64,000 bases of DNA from Marisediminicola antarctica (GTDB taxonomy: Bacteria; Actinomycetota; Actinomycetes; Actinomycetales; Microbacteriaceae). The notes beneath the pieces were generated by a model that was not told the DNA's origin, did not search any database, and saw nothing but the letters and a program-made list of their open reading frames with translations. The stretch is from the NCBI RefSeq assembly GCF_009930795.1, contig NZ_CP017146.1, positions 2,728,001-2,792,000 of the forward strand, given 5' to 3'. Position numbers and translations under genes: made by a program. The first letter of the stretch is position 1. Each line of letters starts with the position of its first letter. Shown here one piece after another: positions 45,084 through 59,513 of this stretch.

Positions 45084-46004
45084 GTGAAACATGTGATCTT
45101 CGGCACGGGCGCGATCGGGCGGGCCACCGCCGCCGCGCTGCTCCGCCGCGGCGAGCGGGTCACAATGGTGAACCGGTCGGGAATCGCGCAGATGCCGGAC
45201 TCGGTCGAGGTGATCGGCGGCGACGTACGCGACGCCGACTTCGCCCGGCGGGCCGCCCGCGGCGCACACGTCGTCTACCAGACGCTCAATCCGCCCTACC
45301 ACCGGTGGGCGGAGGAGTTCCCGGCGCTGCAGGACGGCGTGATCGCGGCCGCCGAGGCATCCGGGGCCCGCTTCGTGAACATGGACAACCTGTACTCCTA
45401 TGGGACGTCGGGCGGGCGGCCCATCACCGAGAGCAATCCGATCGCGCCGAACTCGCGCAAGGGGGCGGTGCGAGCGCGCATGGAGGAACAGCTGTGGGCG
45501 GCGCACGCTGCCGGACGAATCCAGGTCGCGAGCGGGCGGGCATCCGACTATTACGGCCCCGGTGCCGGAGCGCAGTCGGCTCTGGGCGACCGACTGTTCC
45601 TGCCGGCGATCGCGGGCAAACGGGTGCGACTGCTGGGCAACCCCGATCTCCTGCACAGCTACACCTTCCTGCCCGACATAGGCGAGGGGCTGGCCGTGCT
45701 CGGGCTGCATCCGGATGCGCTCGGCTCGACCTGGCACCTGCCCAACGACCCGGTACCGCAGACGAGCCGCGCAATGGTGGAGACCGTGTTCCGGCTCGCC
45801 GGCAGGTCGCCGCGCATCTCCGGAACGCCCACGATCGTGCTGCGCCTGCTCGGGCTCGTCGACCCGACCGTGCGCGAGCTCGTGGAGATGCAGTACGAAT
45901 TCACCGAGCCGTTCGTGGTCGACAGCTCCCGCATCGTGGGGCTGGGCTTGCGGGCAACGCCGATCGACGAGGCGCTCGACACGACCTTCGCGAGCTACCG
46001 CTAG
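45084..46004 (+). CDS. NAD-dependent epimerase/dehydratase-family protein
   Basis: A 306-aa extended SDR starting with the nucleotide motif FGTGAIGRATAAALLRRG. It contains GGDVRDADFARRAARGAHVVYQ, NMDNLYSYG in place of the usual Y-x-x-x-K, and DYYGPGAG. No YxxxK pair is evident, so it may be an atypical NAD(P)-binding reductase. GTG 45084 is the only start giving the full motif. It lies 60 bp after the DUF4190 gene and is probably co-transcribed. The substrate is unknown. Confidence 0.78.
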   Translation: MKHVIFGTGAIGRATAAALLRRGERVTMVNRSGIAQMPDSVEVIGGDVRDADFARRAARGAHVVYQTLNPPYHRWAEEFPALQDGVIAAAEASGARFVNMDNLYSYGTSGGRPITESNPIAPNSRKGAVRARMEEQLWAAHAAGRIQVASGRASDYYGPGAGAQSALGDRLFLPAIAGKRVRLLGNPDLLHSYTFLPDIGEGLAVLGLHPDALGSTWHLPNDPVPQTSRAMVETVFRLAGRSPRISGTPTIVLRLLGLVDPTVRELVEMQYEFTEPFVVDSSRIVGLGLRATPIDEALDTTFASYR

Positions 46005-46008
46005 CTTT

Positions 46009-46186
46009 CATCATTCAGGAGTTGGGCAGCGGGAGCCCGGTCATTATTCAGGAGTCAGGCTATCCAGGCACTTCGATATTCGGGAGTGCGTGGGTGTATA
46101 ACGCCCCGAGCCGGGGCTGGGGTGGCCAGAGAGACGGATGCTGGTCCGAATGCCGCTACAGGGCCGTCAGCCTCCTGAATAATGAC
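46009..46186. repeat. Inverted-repeat element between the epimerase gene and xerD
   Basis: GTCATTATTCAGGAG (46040-46054) is exactly complementary to CTCCTGAATAATGAC (46172-46186). A third copy in direct orientation, CATCATTCAGGAGT, lies at 46009-46022, and a diverged one, ATTCGGGAGT, near 46078. The 178-bp stretch has no coding sequence. It resembles a small palindromic or miniature mobile element, or a transcription-end structure between convergent genes. Confidence 0.6.
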
Positions 46187-46189
46187 AGG

Positions 46190-47122
46190 TCAGCGGGCTC
46201 GGGGGTGCGCCGTCGTGTACATGTCACGCAGGGTGTCGGCGGTCACGTGCGTGTAGATCTGCGTCGTGGCGACGGAGGAGTGCCCGAGCAGCTCCTGCAC
46301 CACCCGCACATCCGCACCGCCGGCCAACAAGTGCGTGGCAAACGAGTGACGGAAGGTGTGCGGTGAGATCTCGATGCCCAGCTTCGCCTGCTCCGCCCTC
46401 GCCCTGATAATGAGCCACGCGTTCTGCCGCGATACCCGCGACCCGCGCACCCCGAGGAACAGTGCCGGGCTCGCGGTACCACGCGCCGAGAACAGCGGCC
46501 GGGCGCGCACCAGGTACGCGTCGATCGCGGCGCGCGCGTAGCTGCCGAGCGGCACGATCCGCTGCTTGTTGCCCTTGCCGAGCAGCCGCACGATGTCGCC
46601 GTCGATCACGTCGTCGACGTTGAGGTCCACGGCCTCCGAGATGCGTGCACCCGTCGCGTAGAGCGTCTCGAGCAGCGCCCGGTCGCGCAACGCGAGCGGG
46701 TCGTCGCCGGCTGCCGCGTCGAGCACGGCCGCCATCTGCTCGATCGTGATGGCCTTGGGCAGCCGGGAAGCGAGCTTGGGCGGTTTGGCGTCGACCGAGA
46801 CGTCCTCTGCGACGACGGACTCCTCGAGCAGGAACCGGTGGAATCCGCGCACCGACGACAGCATCCGGGCCACGGACGACGCCGCGAGCGCACCGTCCGG
46901 CCGGGATCTCAGGTCCATCGCGAACGCCGTGACTTCGGCGGCGCCGATCGCCTCCGGGGTACGGATGCCGAGGCGGCCGAGCAGCTCGAGATAGGCAGCG
47001 AGGTCGCGGCGGTACGCCGCGACGGTGTTCGCGGAGAGCCCACGCTCGATCGCGACATGGCGCAGGTAGTGGTCGACGGCACGGTCGAGAGGCACACGCG
47101 CTACCGGCGCCGGGGAGGTCAT
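46190..47122 (-). CDS. xerD: Tyrosine recombinase XerD
   Basis: A 310-aa recombinase. The N-terminal SAM-like domain (HYLRHVAIERGLSANTVAAYRRDL) is followed by the catalytic residues R (TGARISEAVDL), K region (GKGNKQRIVPLG), HTFRHSFATH, GHSSVATTQ and the tyrosine in IYTHV. With XerC it resolves chromosome dimers at dif. ATG at 47122 overlaps the NUDIX stop. Confidence 0.95.
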   Translation of the reverse strand: MTSPAPVARVPLDRAVDHYLRHVAIERGLSANTVAAYRRDLAAYLELLGRLGIRTPEAIGAAEVTAFAMDLRSRPDGALAASSVARMLSSVRGFHRFLLEESVVAEDVSVDAKPPKLASRLPKAITIEQMAAVLDAAAGDDPLALRDRALLETLYATGARISEAVDLNVDDVIDGDIVRLLGKGNKQRIVPLGSYARAAIDAYLVRARPLFSARGTASPALFLGVRGSRVSRQNAWLIIRARAEQAKLGIEISPHTFRHSFATHLLAGGADVRVVQELLGHSSVATTQIYTHVTADTLRDMYTTAHPRAR

Positions 47123-47763
47123 GGCGTCGCCGGTTGTCCGAGCTTCGGGTGCCACGGCCAGGCCGAGCGCGGGTCGCCGAGCGTGTCCCAGCCGCGCGTC
47201 CGCGAGGCTGCGGCCGCGAGCACCGCGAAGCCGAGGATCGAGTTGGTCACCGAGCGGGTCAGCACGGCCTCGACGATCTCGTCGAGATCGACCCAGCGGG
47301 TCTCCATCTCGGCCTCCTCGTCGAACCGGGCGAACGGATGCGCGGTGGCGGAGAGGCCGCGGGCGAGGAAAATGCGGATGGACTCGTTGCTGCCGCCCGG
47401 GGACGTGAAGAACTCAGCAAGCAGGTGCCACCGGGTGGCCTCGAGGTCGGCCTCTTCGGCGAGCTCGCGGATGGCCCCGTCGACCGGCGCCTCGCCGGCC
47501 TCGTCGAGCAGGCCCGCGGGCAACTCCCAGTCGCGCGCGGCAATCGGGTGCCGGTACTGCTTGATCAGAAGTACCCGACCGTCGTCGTCCAGGGCGAGGA
47601 TCGCGACGGCGCCGGGGTGGTCCACATACTCGCGGGTGATCGGCGTGCCGGAGTAGTCGAAGCTCTCCCGGCACACATCCCAGACGGCCCCGGCGAAGAC
47701 CGTCTCGCTCGCGGTGATTCTCTGCGGTGCCGGGTCGTCGCGCAGGCCCTGGGGGTCAGACAA
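47119..47763 (-). CDS. NUDIX hydrolase, probable ADP-ribose pyrophosphatase
   Basis: A 214-aa NUDIX protein. The Nudix box is seen as [26 protein letters not shown] (GX5EX7REUXEEXGU, with one residue altered). [23 protein letters not shown] precedes it, typical of ADP-ribose pyrophosphatases. It is part of the pyrG-xerD gene run, overlapping pyrG by 8 nt and xerD by 4 nt. Confidence 0.9.
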   Translation of the reverse strand: MSDPQGLRDDPAPQRITASETVFAGAVWDVCRESFDYSGTPITREYVDHPGAVAILALDDDGRVLLIKQYRHPIAARDWELPAGLLDEAGEAPVDGAIRELAEEADLEATRWHLLAEFFTSPGGSNESIRIFLARGLSATAHPFARFDEEAEMETRWVDLDEIVEAVLTRSVTNSILGFAVLAAAASRTRGWDTLGDPRSAWPWHPKLGQPATP

Positions 47764-49438
47764 CTTCGGCTTCCGCCACCTCGAACAGCCGGCTCGACTT
47801 CTGCCGGTCGAGCGCGGCCGCGATCAGACCGCTGAACAGCGGATGCGCGCGGTCGGGCCGCGAGCGCAGTTCGGGGTGCGCCTGCGTTCCGACGTAGAAC
47901 GGGTGCACCTCACGCGGAAGCTCGGTGAACTCGACGAGCTGGCCGTCGGGCGAGGTGCCGGAGAATCGCATTCCGGCGGCGGCGATCTGCTCGCGGTACA
48001 CGTTGTTGACCTCGTAGCGGTGGCGGTGACGCTCGGAGACCTCCGTCGCCCCGTACAGCTCGGCGACGATCGACCCGTCGGCGAGGGTGGCGGGGTACAG
48101 CCCGAGGCGCATGGTGCCGCCGAGGTCACCGTCGGCAATGATCTCGACCTGCTCCGCCATCGTCGCGACCACGGGGTAGGTGGTGTCCGGGTCGAACTCC
48201 GACGACGAGGCCCCCTCGAGGCCGGCCTCGTTGCGGGCGTACTCGATGACCATGCACTGCAGGCCGAGGCACAGTCCGAGCGCGGGCAGCTGGTTGTCCC
48301 GCGCGAACTTCAGTGCGCCGAGCTTGCCCTCGATGCCGCGGATGCCGAATCCGCCGGGAACGCAGATCGCGTCGAGCTCGCCGAGCTGACGCAGGGCGCC
48401 CTCCGTGGTCTCGCACTCGTCGGAGGCCACCCAGCGCAGGTTGACCTTGGTGTTGTGCGCGAAGCCGCCGGCGCGCAGCGCCTCGGTCACCGAGAGATAC
48501 GCGTCGGGCAGGTCGATGTACTTGCCGACGAGCCCGACCGTGACCTCGTGCTTGGGGTTGCGCACCGCGCTGAGCAGCTCGCTCCAGCCGGACCAGTCGA
48601 CGTCGCCGGTCCGAAGCCCAAAGTGGTCGATGATGTAGGCGTCGAGGCCCTGGTCGTGCAGCATCCGCGGGATCTCGTAGATGCTCGCCACGTCGACGGC
48701 GTTGACGACGGCCCGCTCGTCGACGTCGCACATCAGCGCGATCTTGCGCTTGTTGGACTCGGAGACGGGGCGGTCGGAGCGCAGCACGAGGGCGTCGGGC
48801 TGGATTCCGATCGAGCGCAGTGCCGCGACGGAGTGCTGCGTCGGCTTGGTCTTCTGCTCACCGGAGGCGCCGAGGTAGGGCACAAGCGAGACGTGCACGA
48901 AGAACACGTTGTTGCGGCCGAGTTCGTGGCGCACCTGCCGGGCCGCCTCGATGAACGGCTGCGACTCGATGTCGCCGACGGTTCCGCCGATCTCGGTGAT
49001 GATGACGTCGGGCCGGGGGTCGGATGCCGCCTGCAGCCGCATCCGTCGCTTGATCTCGTCGGTGATGTGCGGGATGACCTGCACGGTGTCGCCGAGGTAC
49101 TCGCCGCGGCGCTCGCGCGCGATCACGGTCGAGTAGATCTGCCCGGTCGTCACGTTGGCGGCCTGGTTGAGGTCGATGTCGAGAAAACGCTCGTAGTGGC
49201 CGATGTCGAGGTCGGTCTCGGCGCCGTCATCGGTCACGAAGACCTCGCCGTGCTGGAAGGGGTTCATTGTGCCGGGATCCACGTTGAGATAGGGATCCAG
49301 CTTCTGCATGACGACGCGCACGCCGCGTGCCGTGAGGAGGTTACCGAGGCTTGCCGCCGTCAGTCCCTTGCCGAGGGAGGATACGACACCGCCCGTAACG
49401 AAGATGTGCTTTGTCGTACCCGCGTTTTGAATGTTCAC
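47756..49438 (-). CDS. pyrG: CTP synthase
   Basis: A 560-aa amidotransferase making CTP from UTP. The N-terminal synthase domain begins [21 protein letters not shown], with [19 protein letters not shown] and [13 protein letters not shown]-type segments ([12 protein letters not shown]). The C-terminal class-I glutaminase has [16 protein letters not shown] (nucleophile Cys) and AHPELRSRP (His). GTG 49438 is chosen because it gives the usual N-terminus; a TTG four codons earlier is unlikely. Confidence 0.96.
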   Translation of the reverse strand: MNIQNAGTTKHIFVTGGVVSSLGKGLTAASLGNLLTARGVRVVMQKLDPYLNVDPGTMNPFQHGEVFVTDDGAETDLDIGHYERFLDIDLNQAANVTTGQIYSTVIARERRGEYLGDTVQVIPHITDEIKRRMRLQAASDPRPDVIITEIGGTVGDIESQPFIEAARQVRHELGRNNVFFVHVSLVPYLGASGEQKTKPTQHSVAALRSIGIQPDALVLRSDRPVSESNKRKIALMCDVDERAVVNAVDVASIYEIPRMLHDQGLDAYIIDHFGLRTGDVDWSGWSELLSAVRNPKHEVTVGLVGKYIDLPDAYLSVTEALRAGGFAHNTKVNLRWVASDECETTEGALRQLGELDAICVPGGFGIRGIEGKLGALKFARDNQLPALGLCLGLQCMVIEYARNEAGLEGASSSEFDPDTTYPVVATMAEQVEIIADGDLGGTMRLGLYPATLADGSIVAELYGATEVSERHRHRYEVNNVYREQIAAAGMRFSGTSPDGQLVEFTELPREVHPFYVGTQAHPELRSRPDRAHPLFSGLIAAALDRQKSSRLFEVAEAEVV

Positions 49439-49495
49439 CACGGGGTTCAAACCTATCAGCAGCGGGGACCGAATTCGGCGAATCCGGGGGGCAAA

Positions 49496-51193
49496 TCAGC
49501 TCGCGATACTCCTGGCCGTCTCCAGCAGCTCCCTCGCGTGGGCGAGCCCGCTTCCGCTGTCTTGCAGCCCGGACAGCAGCCGGGCCATCTCTGCGGTGCG
49601 TTCCTCGCCGTCGAGGCGTTCGACGCTGGATGCCGTGACCGACCCGGCCTCGTCCTTGGCGACGCGGAGGTGGTTGGTCGCGAAGGCGGCGACCTGGGCG
49701 AGGTGGGTGACGACGATCACCTGGGAGGTGCGGGCGAGGCTCGCGAGCCGCCGGCCGATCTCGATCGCTGCGGCGCCGCCAACGCCGGCATCCACCTCGT
49801 CGAACACGAAGGTCGCGACGGGGTCGGTGCTCGCGATGACGACCTCGATCGCGAGCATCACCCGGGACAGCTCGCCGCCGGATGCTCCGCGGCCCAGCGC
49901 CCGCGGCTCGGCGCCAGAGTGCGGCTGCAGCAGGAAAGCGACCTGGTCCTTGCCTGTGGGGCTGTACTCGGCACGATCGGTGACCTCGATGGTCAGGCGC
50001 GCGTTGGCCATGGCGAGCGCCGAGAGCTCGGCGGTAACCTGCTCGGACAGCCCGGTGGCGGCCGCCGCGCGCACCTCGCTGAGCCGTGCGGCGAGAACTG
50101 TGACCTCGGCCCGGTCGAGCTCGACCTGGTCGCGGAGCCCTCCGATGCGGTCGGCGTCGGTGTCGAGCTCGATGAGGCGCTGGCTGCCGGTGTCGAGGTA
50201 GCCGATCACGTCGTCGAGGCCGGGGCCGTACTTGCGCAGGAGTGTGCCCAGCTGCGCGCGCCGCTCCTGCACCGCGTCGAGCTCGCGCCCGCTGTCGGTG
50301 TCGAGGTCGCCGAGGTAGGCGGCGAGCTGTCCAGAGATGTCGACAACGAGGTAGGAGGCCTCCTTGAGTGCGGCGACGATCGGAGTCAGTGCGGGATCGT
50401 GCTCTGACACCCTGTCCAGCTGGCGCCGGGCGGATTCGAGCAGTCCGATGACATCGGCCGGCTCGCCGATCTCCTCGGAGGAGACCTGCTCGTGCGCGTG
50501 GGCGGCCGCGAGGCGGAGGTCTTCGACGTTGGCGAGGCGTTCGGCTCGTTCGGCAAGCTCGGCATCCTCCCCCGCCTGTGGGGCCACCTCCTCGATCTCG
50601 GCGATCGCGATGCGAAGTCCGTCGGCCTCCCGGGCGCGACGGTCGCGCTCGGCCTCGAGGGCGTCGAGCTCGGCCTGTGCCGCCTGCCAGCCGGAAAAGG
50701 TTCGGGTGTACTCGGCCAGCACTCCTGCGAGCTCGTCGCCGGCGAAGCGGTCGAGGGCCTCGCGCTGAGCGGTCGCCGAGCGCAGCCGCAACTGGTCGGA
50801 CTGGCCGTGCACCACCACGAGTTGCTGGCCGATCTCGGTCAGCACGCTCACCGGGGCCGACCGTCCGCCGACGACGGCGCGGCTGCGCCCTTCCGGCGAC
50901 ACCGAGCGGCCGAGGATCAGCTCGCCGTCCTCGACCTCTCCCCCGGCATCCCGCACACGCTCGGCGACGGCTCCGGTCTCGGCGATGCTCCAGCGTCCCT
51001 CGACGACAGCCTGGTCGGCTCCCGACCTGATGGACTGGGCATCCGACCTGGCACCGAGCAGCAGCCCGAGGGCGGTCACCACCATCGTCTTGCCCGCTCC
51101 GGTCTCGCCGGTGAGCACGGTGAGCCCGGCGCCGAGCGGCAGCACGGCGTCACCAATGACACCGAGGTTGCGGATCGTGATCTCCTCGATCAC
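49496..51193 (-). CDS. recN: DNA repair protein RecN
   Basis: A 565-aa SMC-like ATPase in double-strand-break repair. Walker A LTGETGAGKTMVVTAL is near residue 35. A central coiled coil spans roughly 155-370 (for example AELDALEAERDRRAREADGLRIAIAE split over two helices). The ABC signature GASGGELSRVML and Walker B TFVFDEVDAGVGG are near the end. GTG 51193 begins 10 bp after the nadK stop; the frame runs further upstream through nadK without family match. Confidence 0.94.
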   Translation of the reverse strand: MIEEITIRNLGVIGDAVLPLGAGLTVLTGETGAGKTMVVTALGLLLGARSDAQSIRSGADQAVVEGRWSIAETGAVAERVRDAGGEVEDGELILGRSVSPEGRSRAVVGGRSAPVSVLTEIGQQLVVVHGQSDQLRLRSATAQREALDRFAGDELAGVLAEYTRTFSGWQAAQAELDALEAERDRRAREADGLRIAIAEIEEVAPQAGEDAELAERAERLANVEDLRLAAAHAHEQVSSEEIGEPADVIGLLESARRQLDRVSEHDPALTPIVAALKEASYLVVDISGQLAAYLGDLDTDSGRELDAVQERRAQLGTLLRKYGPGLDDVIGYLDTGSQRLIELDTDADRIGGLRDQVELDRAEVTVLAARLSEVRAAAATGLSEQVTAELSALAMANARLTIEVTDRAEYSPTGKDQVAFLLQPHSGAEPRALGRGASGGELSRVMLAIEVVIASTDPVATFVFDEVDAGVGGAAAIEIGRRLASLARTSQVIVVTHLAQVAAFATNHLRVAKDEAGSVTASSVERLDGEERTAEMARLLSGLQDSGSGLAHARELLETARSIAS

Positions 51194-51203
51194 GGTGGGG
51201 CGC

Positions 51204-52178
51204 TCACGCGGGGCCGCTGTCGTCGAGGAACTCGGCGTCGTGGGTGTCGTCATCGTGAGTGTCGTCATCGCGGGTGTCATGCGGTCCGCGCCATCCGATC
51301 GTCGGGAGGGCGAACTTGCGCACCAGGCGGTCGGTGAACGGGCCCGGATGCAGGCGGGCGAGGCGAACCGGCTGGGGCGATCGCCGCACGACGACGCGGG
51401 CGCCGCGGGCGAGGTCGTGAGTGCGGCGGCCGTCGCACCAGAGCACGCCGATCCCCTGCGTCCTCGAGAGCACCTCGACGGCGAAGACGGAGTCTGGTCC
51501 GACAACGAGCGGGCGGGCGAAGAGGGCGTGCGGGCTCAGCGGCACGAGGAGCATCGCGTCGAGGCTGGGCCAGACGATCGGCCCACCGGCCGAGAACGCG
51601 TAGGCGGTCGACCCGGTCGGCGTCGACATGACGACGCCGTCGCAGCCGAACGACGACAGAGGGCGGCCGTCGACTTCGATGACGACCTCGAGCATCCGTT
51701 CCCGGCTCGCCTTCTCGACCGTCGCCTCGTTGAGAGCCCACGTCTCATAGACGACCTCCTCGTCGATCTTGACCTGCACCGAGAGTGTCATCCGCTCCTC
51801 GACGAGGTAGTCCCGGGCGAGGGCGCGCTGCACGGTGGAGGTGAGGTCATCCCGCTCGGATTCGGCGAGGAAGCCCACGTGCCCGAGGTTGACGCCGAGC
51901 AGGGCCACCGCCGACCCGCGGACGAGTTCCGCGGCGCGCAGGATGGTGCCGTCACCGCCGAGCACGATGACAAGTTCGAGGTCGCCGAGCTGCACATCGT
52001 CGCCGAGCACCTGGATGCCGACGAGATCCGGGGCATAGCCGACGATGTCACCGTACTCCTCACGCGGGGTGACCGGCATCACGCCGGCGTCGACGAGCTG
52101 GCGGCCGACAATGACGGCGGCCTTGAGCGATTCGGGGCGGCCGGTGTGGGCGACAACCAGGATGTGGCGCTGTGGCAC
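51204..52178 (-). CDS. nadK: NAD kinase
   Basis: A 324-aa ATP/polyphosphate NAD kinase: GGDGTILRAAEL motif, LGHVGFLAE, and the NAD-binding CDGVVMSTPTGSTAYAFSAGGP. It makes NADP. The C-terminus ends in a repetitive acidic tail (DDDTHDDDTHD) encoded by a tandem 15-bp repeat near 51240-51280, which is absent from most relatives. Confidence 0.95.
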   Translation of the reverse strand: MPQRHILVVAHTGRPESLKAAVIVGRQLVDAGVMPVTPREEYGDIVGYAPDLVGIQVLGDDVQLGDLELVIVLGGDGTILRAAELVRGSAVALLGVNLGHVGFLAESERDDLTSTVQRALARDYLVEERMTLSVQVKIDEEVVYETWALNEATVEKASRERMLEVVIEVDGRPLSSFGCDGVVMSTPTGSTAYAFSAGGPIVWPSLDAMLLVPLSPHALFARPLVVGPDSVFAVEVLSRTQGIGVLWCDGRRTHDLARGARVVVRRSPQPVRLARLHPGPFTDRLVRKFALPTIGWRGPHDTRDDDTHDDDTHDAEFLDDSGPA

Positions 52179-52197
52179 TTCTCAGGTCCTCACGTTG

Positions 52198-53073
52198 TCA
52201 GTTGGCTTCCGTCAGAGCAGTAACCGCGTCTGACCATTCTGCCGGACTGCGGCCGGCCGCCACGTCCAACCAGACCAGATACTCGTGATTGCCGCTGGCT
52301 CCGGCAATCGGGGACGACACCACTCCGGCGGTGGGAAGCCCCAGATCCCATGCGGCCCAGAGCACGCCATTCACGGCGTCGGTGCGCAACGGCGCCTGGC
52401 GCACGATGCCCTCGCGGATGCCGGTGCGGCCGACCTCGAACTGGGGTTTCACGAGCAGCACGTAGCTCGAGCGGAGGCCTGCCGTGCCGACGATGGCCGG
52501 AAGCACGGTCGTCAATGAAATGAACGAGAGGTCCGCGACGACGATCTCCGGCGCCACCGGCCCGCCGGCGGCGGTGGCGAGGTTCTCCGCGGTCATGAAG
52601 CGGGCGTTGTAGCCCTCGATCACGGTCACCCGTTCGTCGCCGGCAATGTCGGGGGCGAGCTGGTCGTGTCCGACATCGAGAGCGATCACGCGGGTAGCGC
52701 CCCGCTCGAGTAGCACCTGGGTGAACCCGCCGGTGGACGCGCCGACATCGAGCGCCACGCGCCCCTCGATACGGACCGGGAACGCGTCGAGCGCGGCGTT
52801 CAGCTTGTGGGCGGCACGGCTGACGTAGTGATCAGTCCCAGCGACCTCGATGACCTGGCTCGCGCGCACCCGCACCGATGCCTTGACGACCGGTCGGCCA
52901 TCGACTGTGACGAGTCCATCGGTGATCAGCTGGGAGGCGTGGGTGCGGGAGCGGGCGAGACCGCGCCCGGCGGTCGCGGCGTCGAGGCGCAGATCAGTCT
53001 GCCCCGCCCCCGGGCCGGACTCGCCCACGCCGTCCGGCAGCCGGCCCTGGGCGGCCCATCCGGATTCAGCCAT
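52198..53073 (-). CDS. tlyA: TlyA-family rRNA 2'-O-methyltransferase
   Basis: A 291-aa protein: an S4 RNA-binding domain (RLDAATAGRGLARSRTHASQLI) followed by an FtsJ-like methyltransferase with DVGASTGGFTQVLLERGA for SAM binding and VKPQFEVGR. TlyA methylates 16S/23S rRNA riboses and its loss gives capreomycin resistance in mycobacteria. ATG 53073 lies inside the end of the 55-aa gene upstream. Confidence 0.93.
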   Translation of the reverse strand: MAESGWAAQGRLPDGVGESGPGAGQTDLRLDAATAGRGLARSRTHASQLITDGLVTVDGRPVVKASVRVRASQVIEVAGTDHYVSRAAHKLNAALDAFPVRIEGRVALDVGASTGGFTQVLLERGATRVIALDVGHDQLAPDIAGDERVTVIEGYNARFMTAENLATAAGGPVAPEIVVADLSFISLTTVLPAIVGTAGLRSSYVLLVKPQFEVGRTGIREGIVRQAPLRTDAVNGVLWAAWDLGLPTAGVVSSPIAGASGNHEYLVWLDVAAGRSPAEWSDAVTALTEAN

Positions 53074-53233
53074 GCGAGCGCGAGTCGCCGCCCTCGAGTC
53101 GCGACTGCAGCGCATCGTGCACGTTGCCGAAGGAGGCTGCGCGCGTCTCGAGCGGCTGGTCCTCGATCACGCGCACGCGGGAGAGCAGGGCATCCGTCTC
53201 GTCCGAGTCGTCGGGTGCGGTGTAGTCGGTCAC
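53066..53233 (-). CDS. Small conserved-looking protein upstream of tlyA (55 aa)
   Basis: An ORF from GTG 53233 to TGA 53066, beginning VTDYTAPDDSDETDALL and containing VIEDQPLETRAASFGNVHDAL. It is acidic, with no membrane segment, and overlaps the tlyA start by 8 nt, the type of overlap used for coupling. Short ORFs of this character commonly precede tlyA in actinobacteria. The function is unknown. Confidence 0.6.
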   Translation of the reverse strand: MTDYTAPDDSDETDALLSRVRVIEDQPLETRAASFGNVHDALQSRLEGGDSRSHG

Positions 53234-53297
53234 GCAGATAACTCTAGACTCCCGCGCCCCGCGCTACGCTGAGCCAACGTCGACGAGGGGTCACCGA

Positions 53298-54134
53298 ATG
53301 ACAAGCGAGAAGCCCGACAAGCCGAAACGGGTCAACAAGACTGCCTACAACGCCGAGCTACGCCGCCTTCAGGCCGAGCTCGTCGTCATGCAACAGTGGG
53401 TGCTGGAGACCGGCTCACGTGTGGTCGTGATCTTCGAGGGCCGCGATGCCGCGGGCAAGGGGTCTGCAATCAAGCGGGTCAGCGAGTACCTCAGCCCACG
53501 CGTCGCGCGAATCGTGGCCCTCCCGATGCCGACGGAGCGCGAGAAGAGCCAGTGGTACTTCCAGCGCTACATCGAGCACCTGCCCGCGAAGGGCGAGATC
53601 GTGCTGATGGACCGGTCCTGGTACAACCGCGCCGGGGTCGAGCACGTGATGGGTTACTGCACCCACGACCAGCATCGCCGGTTCCTGCACCAGGCCCCGC
53701 TGTTCGAGCGGATGCTGGTCGAAGACGGCATCATCCTGCTCAAGTACTGGTTCTCGGTCTCGGACCTCGAGCAGGAGCGGCGCTTCCGCTCGCGGCAGAA
53801 CGACCCGATGCGCCGCTGGAAGCTGTCGGAGACGGACGTGCTCTCGATCACCAAGTGGGTGGACTACTCGAAGGCCAAGGATGAGCTCTTCGTGCACACC
53901 GACATCATCGAGGCGCCCTGGTGGGTCGTCGAAAGCGAGGACAAGCGCGCCTCCCGGCTCAACATGATCAGCCATCTGCTGTCGGCGGTGCCCTACGAAC
54001 ACAGGGAGCCGCCTGCGGTGAAGATCCCGTCGCGGCCGCCGGCATCCGACTACGAGCGTCCCCCTCGCGAGGAGAACCACGAGGTTCCCGACCACGCTGC
54101 GACGCTCAGCAAGAAGAAGAAAACCAACCGTTAA
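53298..54134 (+). CDS. ppk2: Polyphosphate kinase 2
   Basis: A 278-aa class-I PPK2. Walker A FEGRDAAGKGSAIKR, RVVALP-like segment and EKSQWYFQRYIEHLP precede the lid/Walker B motif MDRSWYNRAGVEHVMGYC, with KYWFSVSDLEQERRF and DPMRRWKLSETD further on. It transfers phosphate between polyphosphate and nucleoside diphosphates. It is divergent from tlyA and ends in a strong terminator. Confidence 0.93.
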   Translation: MTSEKPDKPKRVNKTAYNAELRRLQAELVVMQQWVLETGSRVVVIFEGRDAAGKGSAIKRVSEYLSPRVARIVALPMPTEREKSQWYFQRYIEHLPAKGEIVLMDRSWYNRAGVEHVMGYCTHDQHRRFLHQAPLFERMLVEDGIILLKYWFSVSDLEQERRFRSRQNDPMRRWKLSETDVLSITKWVDYSKAKDELFVHTDIIEAPWWVVESEDKRASRLNMISHLLSAVPYEHREPPAVKIPSRPPASDYERPPREENHEVPDHAATLSKKKKTNR

Positions 54135-54137
54135 CGC

Positions 54138-54167
54138 AAGAAAGCCACCCCGAGGGGTGGCTTTCTT
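54138..54167. terminator. Bidirectional terminator between ppk2 and the rrn operon
   Basis: AAGAAAGCCACCCC (54138-54151) and GGGGTGGCTTTCTT (54154-54167) are perfectly complementary with a 2-nt turn in between. A/T-rich ends on both sides let it serve ppk2 (plus) and the rRNA operon (minus). Confidence 0.88.
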
Positions 54168-54183
54168 GGTGTTGCTAGTTTAA

Positions 54184-54300
54184 GTCCGGCGGTGTCCTAC
54201 TCTCCCACAAGGTCCCCCTTGCAGTACCATCGGCGCTGAGAGTCTTAGCTTCCGGGTTCGGAATGTGACCGGGCGTTTCCCTCTCGCTATGGCCGCCGTA
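54184..54300 (-). rRNA. rrf: 5S ribosomal RNA
   Basis: About 117 nt. On the minus strand it begins TTACGGCGGCCATAGCG, includes the loop with CCCGGTCACATTCCGAA and ends with GGTGGGAGAGTAGGACACCG. These are standard 5S features; ends are estimated to within a few bases. It lies about 110 bp after the 23S gene. Confidence 0.93.
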
Positions 54301-54411
54301 ACACTTGTTGATTTACAAAGTGAACAGACAAACGATAGTTCGTTTGTGCTAGTTCCCGACCGTAGATCAGGAACCACATAGTGGACGCAAGCACCAATTT
54401 TTGGTGTTATC

Positions 54412-59513
<5,102 letters not shown>

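Noticed and set aside
45078-45094. parS-like site at the start of the epimerase gene
   Set aside because: GTTTCGTGAAACAT resembles parS but lacks the central AC of GTTTCACGTGAAAC and lies across a start codon; it is probably chance.
44505-45737. 410-codon minus-strand open frame over the DUF4190 and epimerase genes
   Set aside because: It overlaps two plus-strand genes with proper starts and known folds, and its translation shows no family features.
47714-50407. 897-codon plus-strand open frame
   Set aside because: It lies antisense to pyrG and recN, whose domains and motifs are clear. The frame is open because of GC-rich third positions on the other strand, and its product is low-complexity Arg/Gly/Val-rich.
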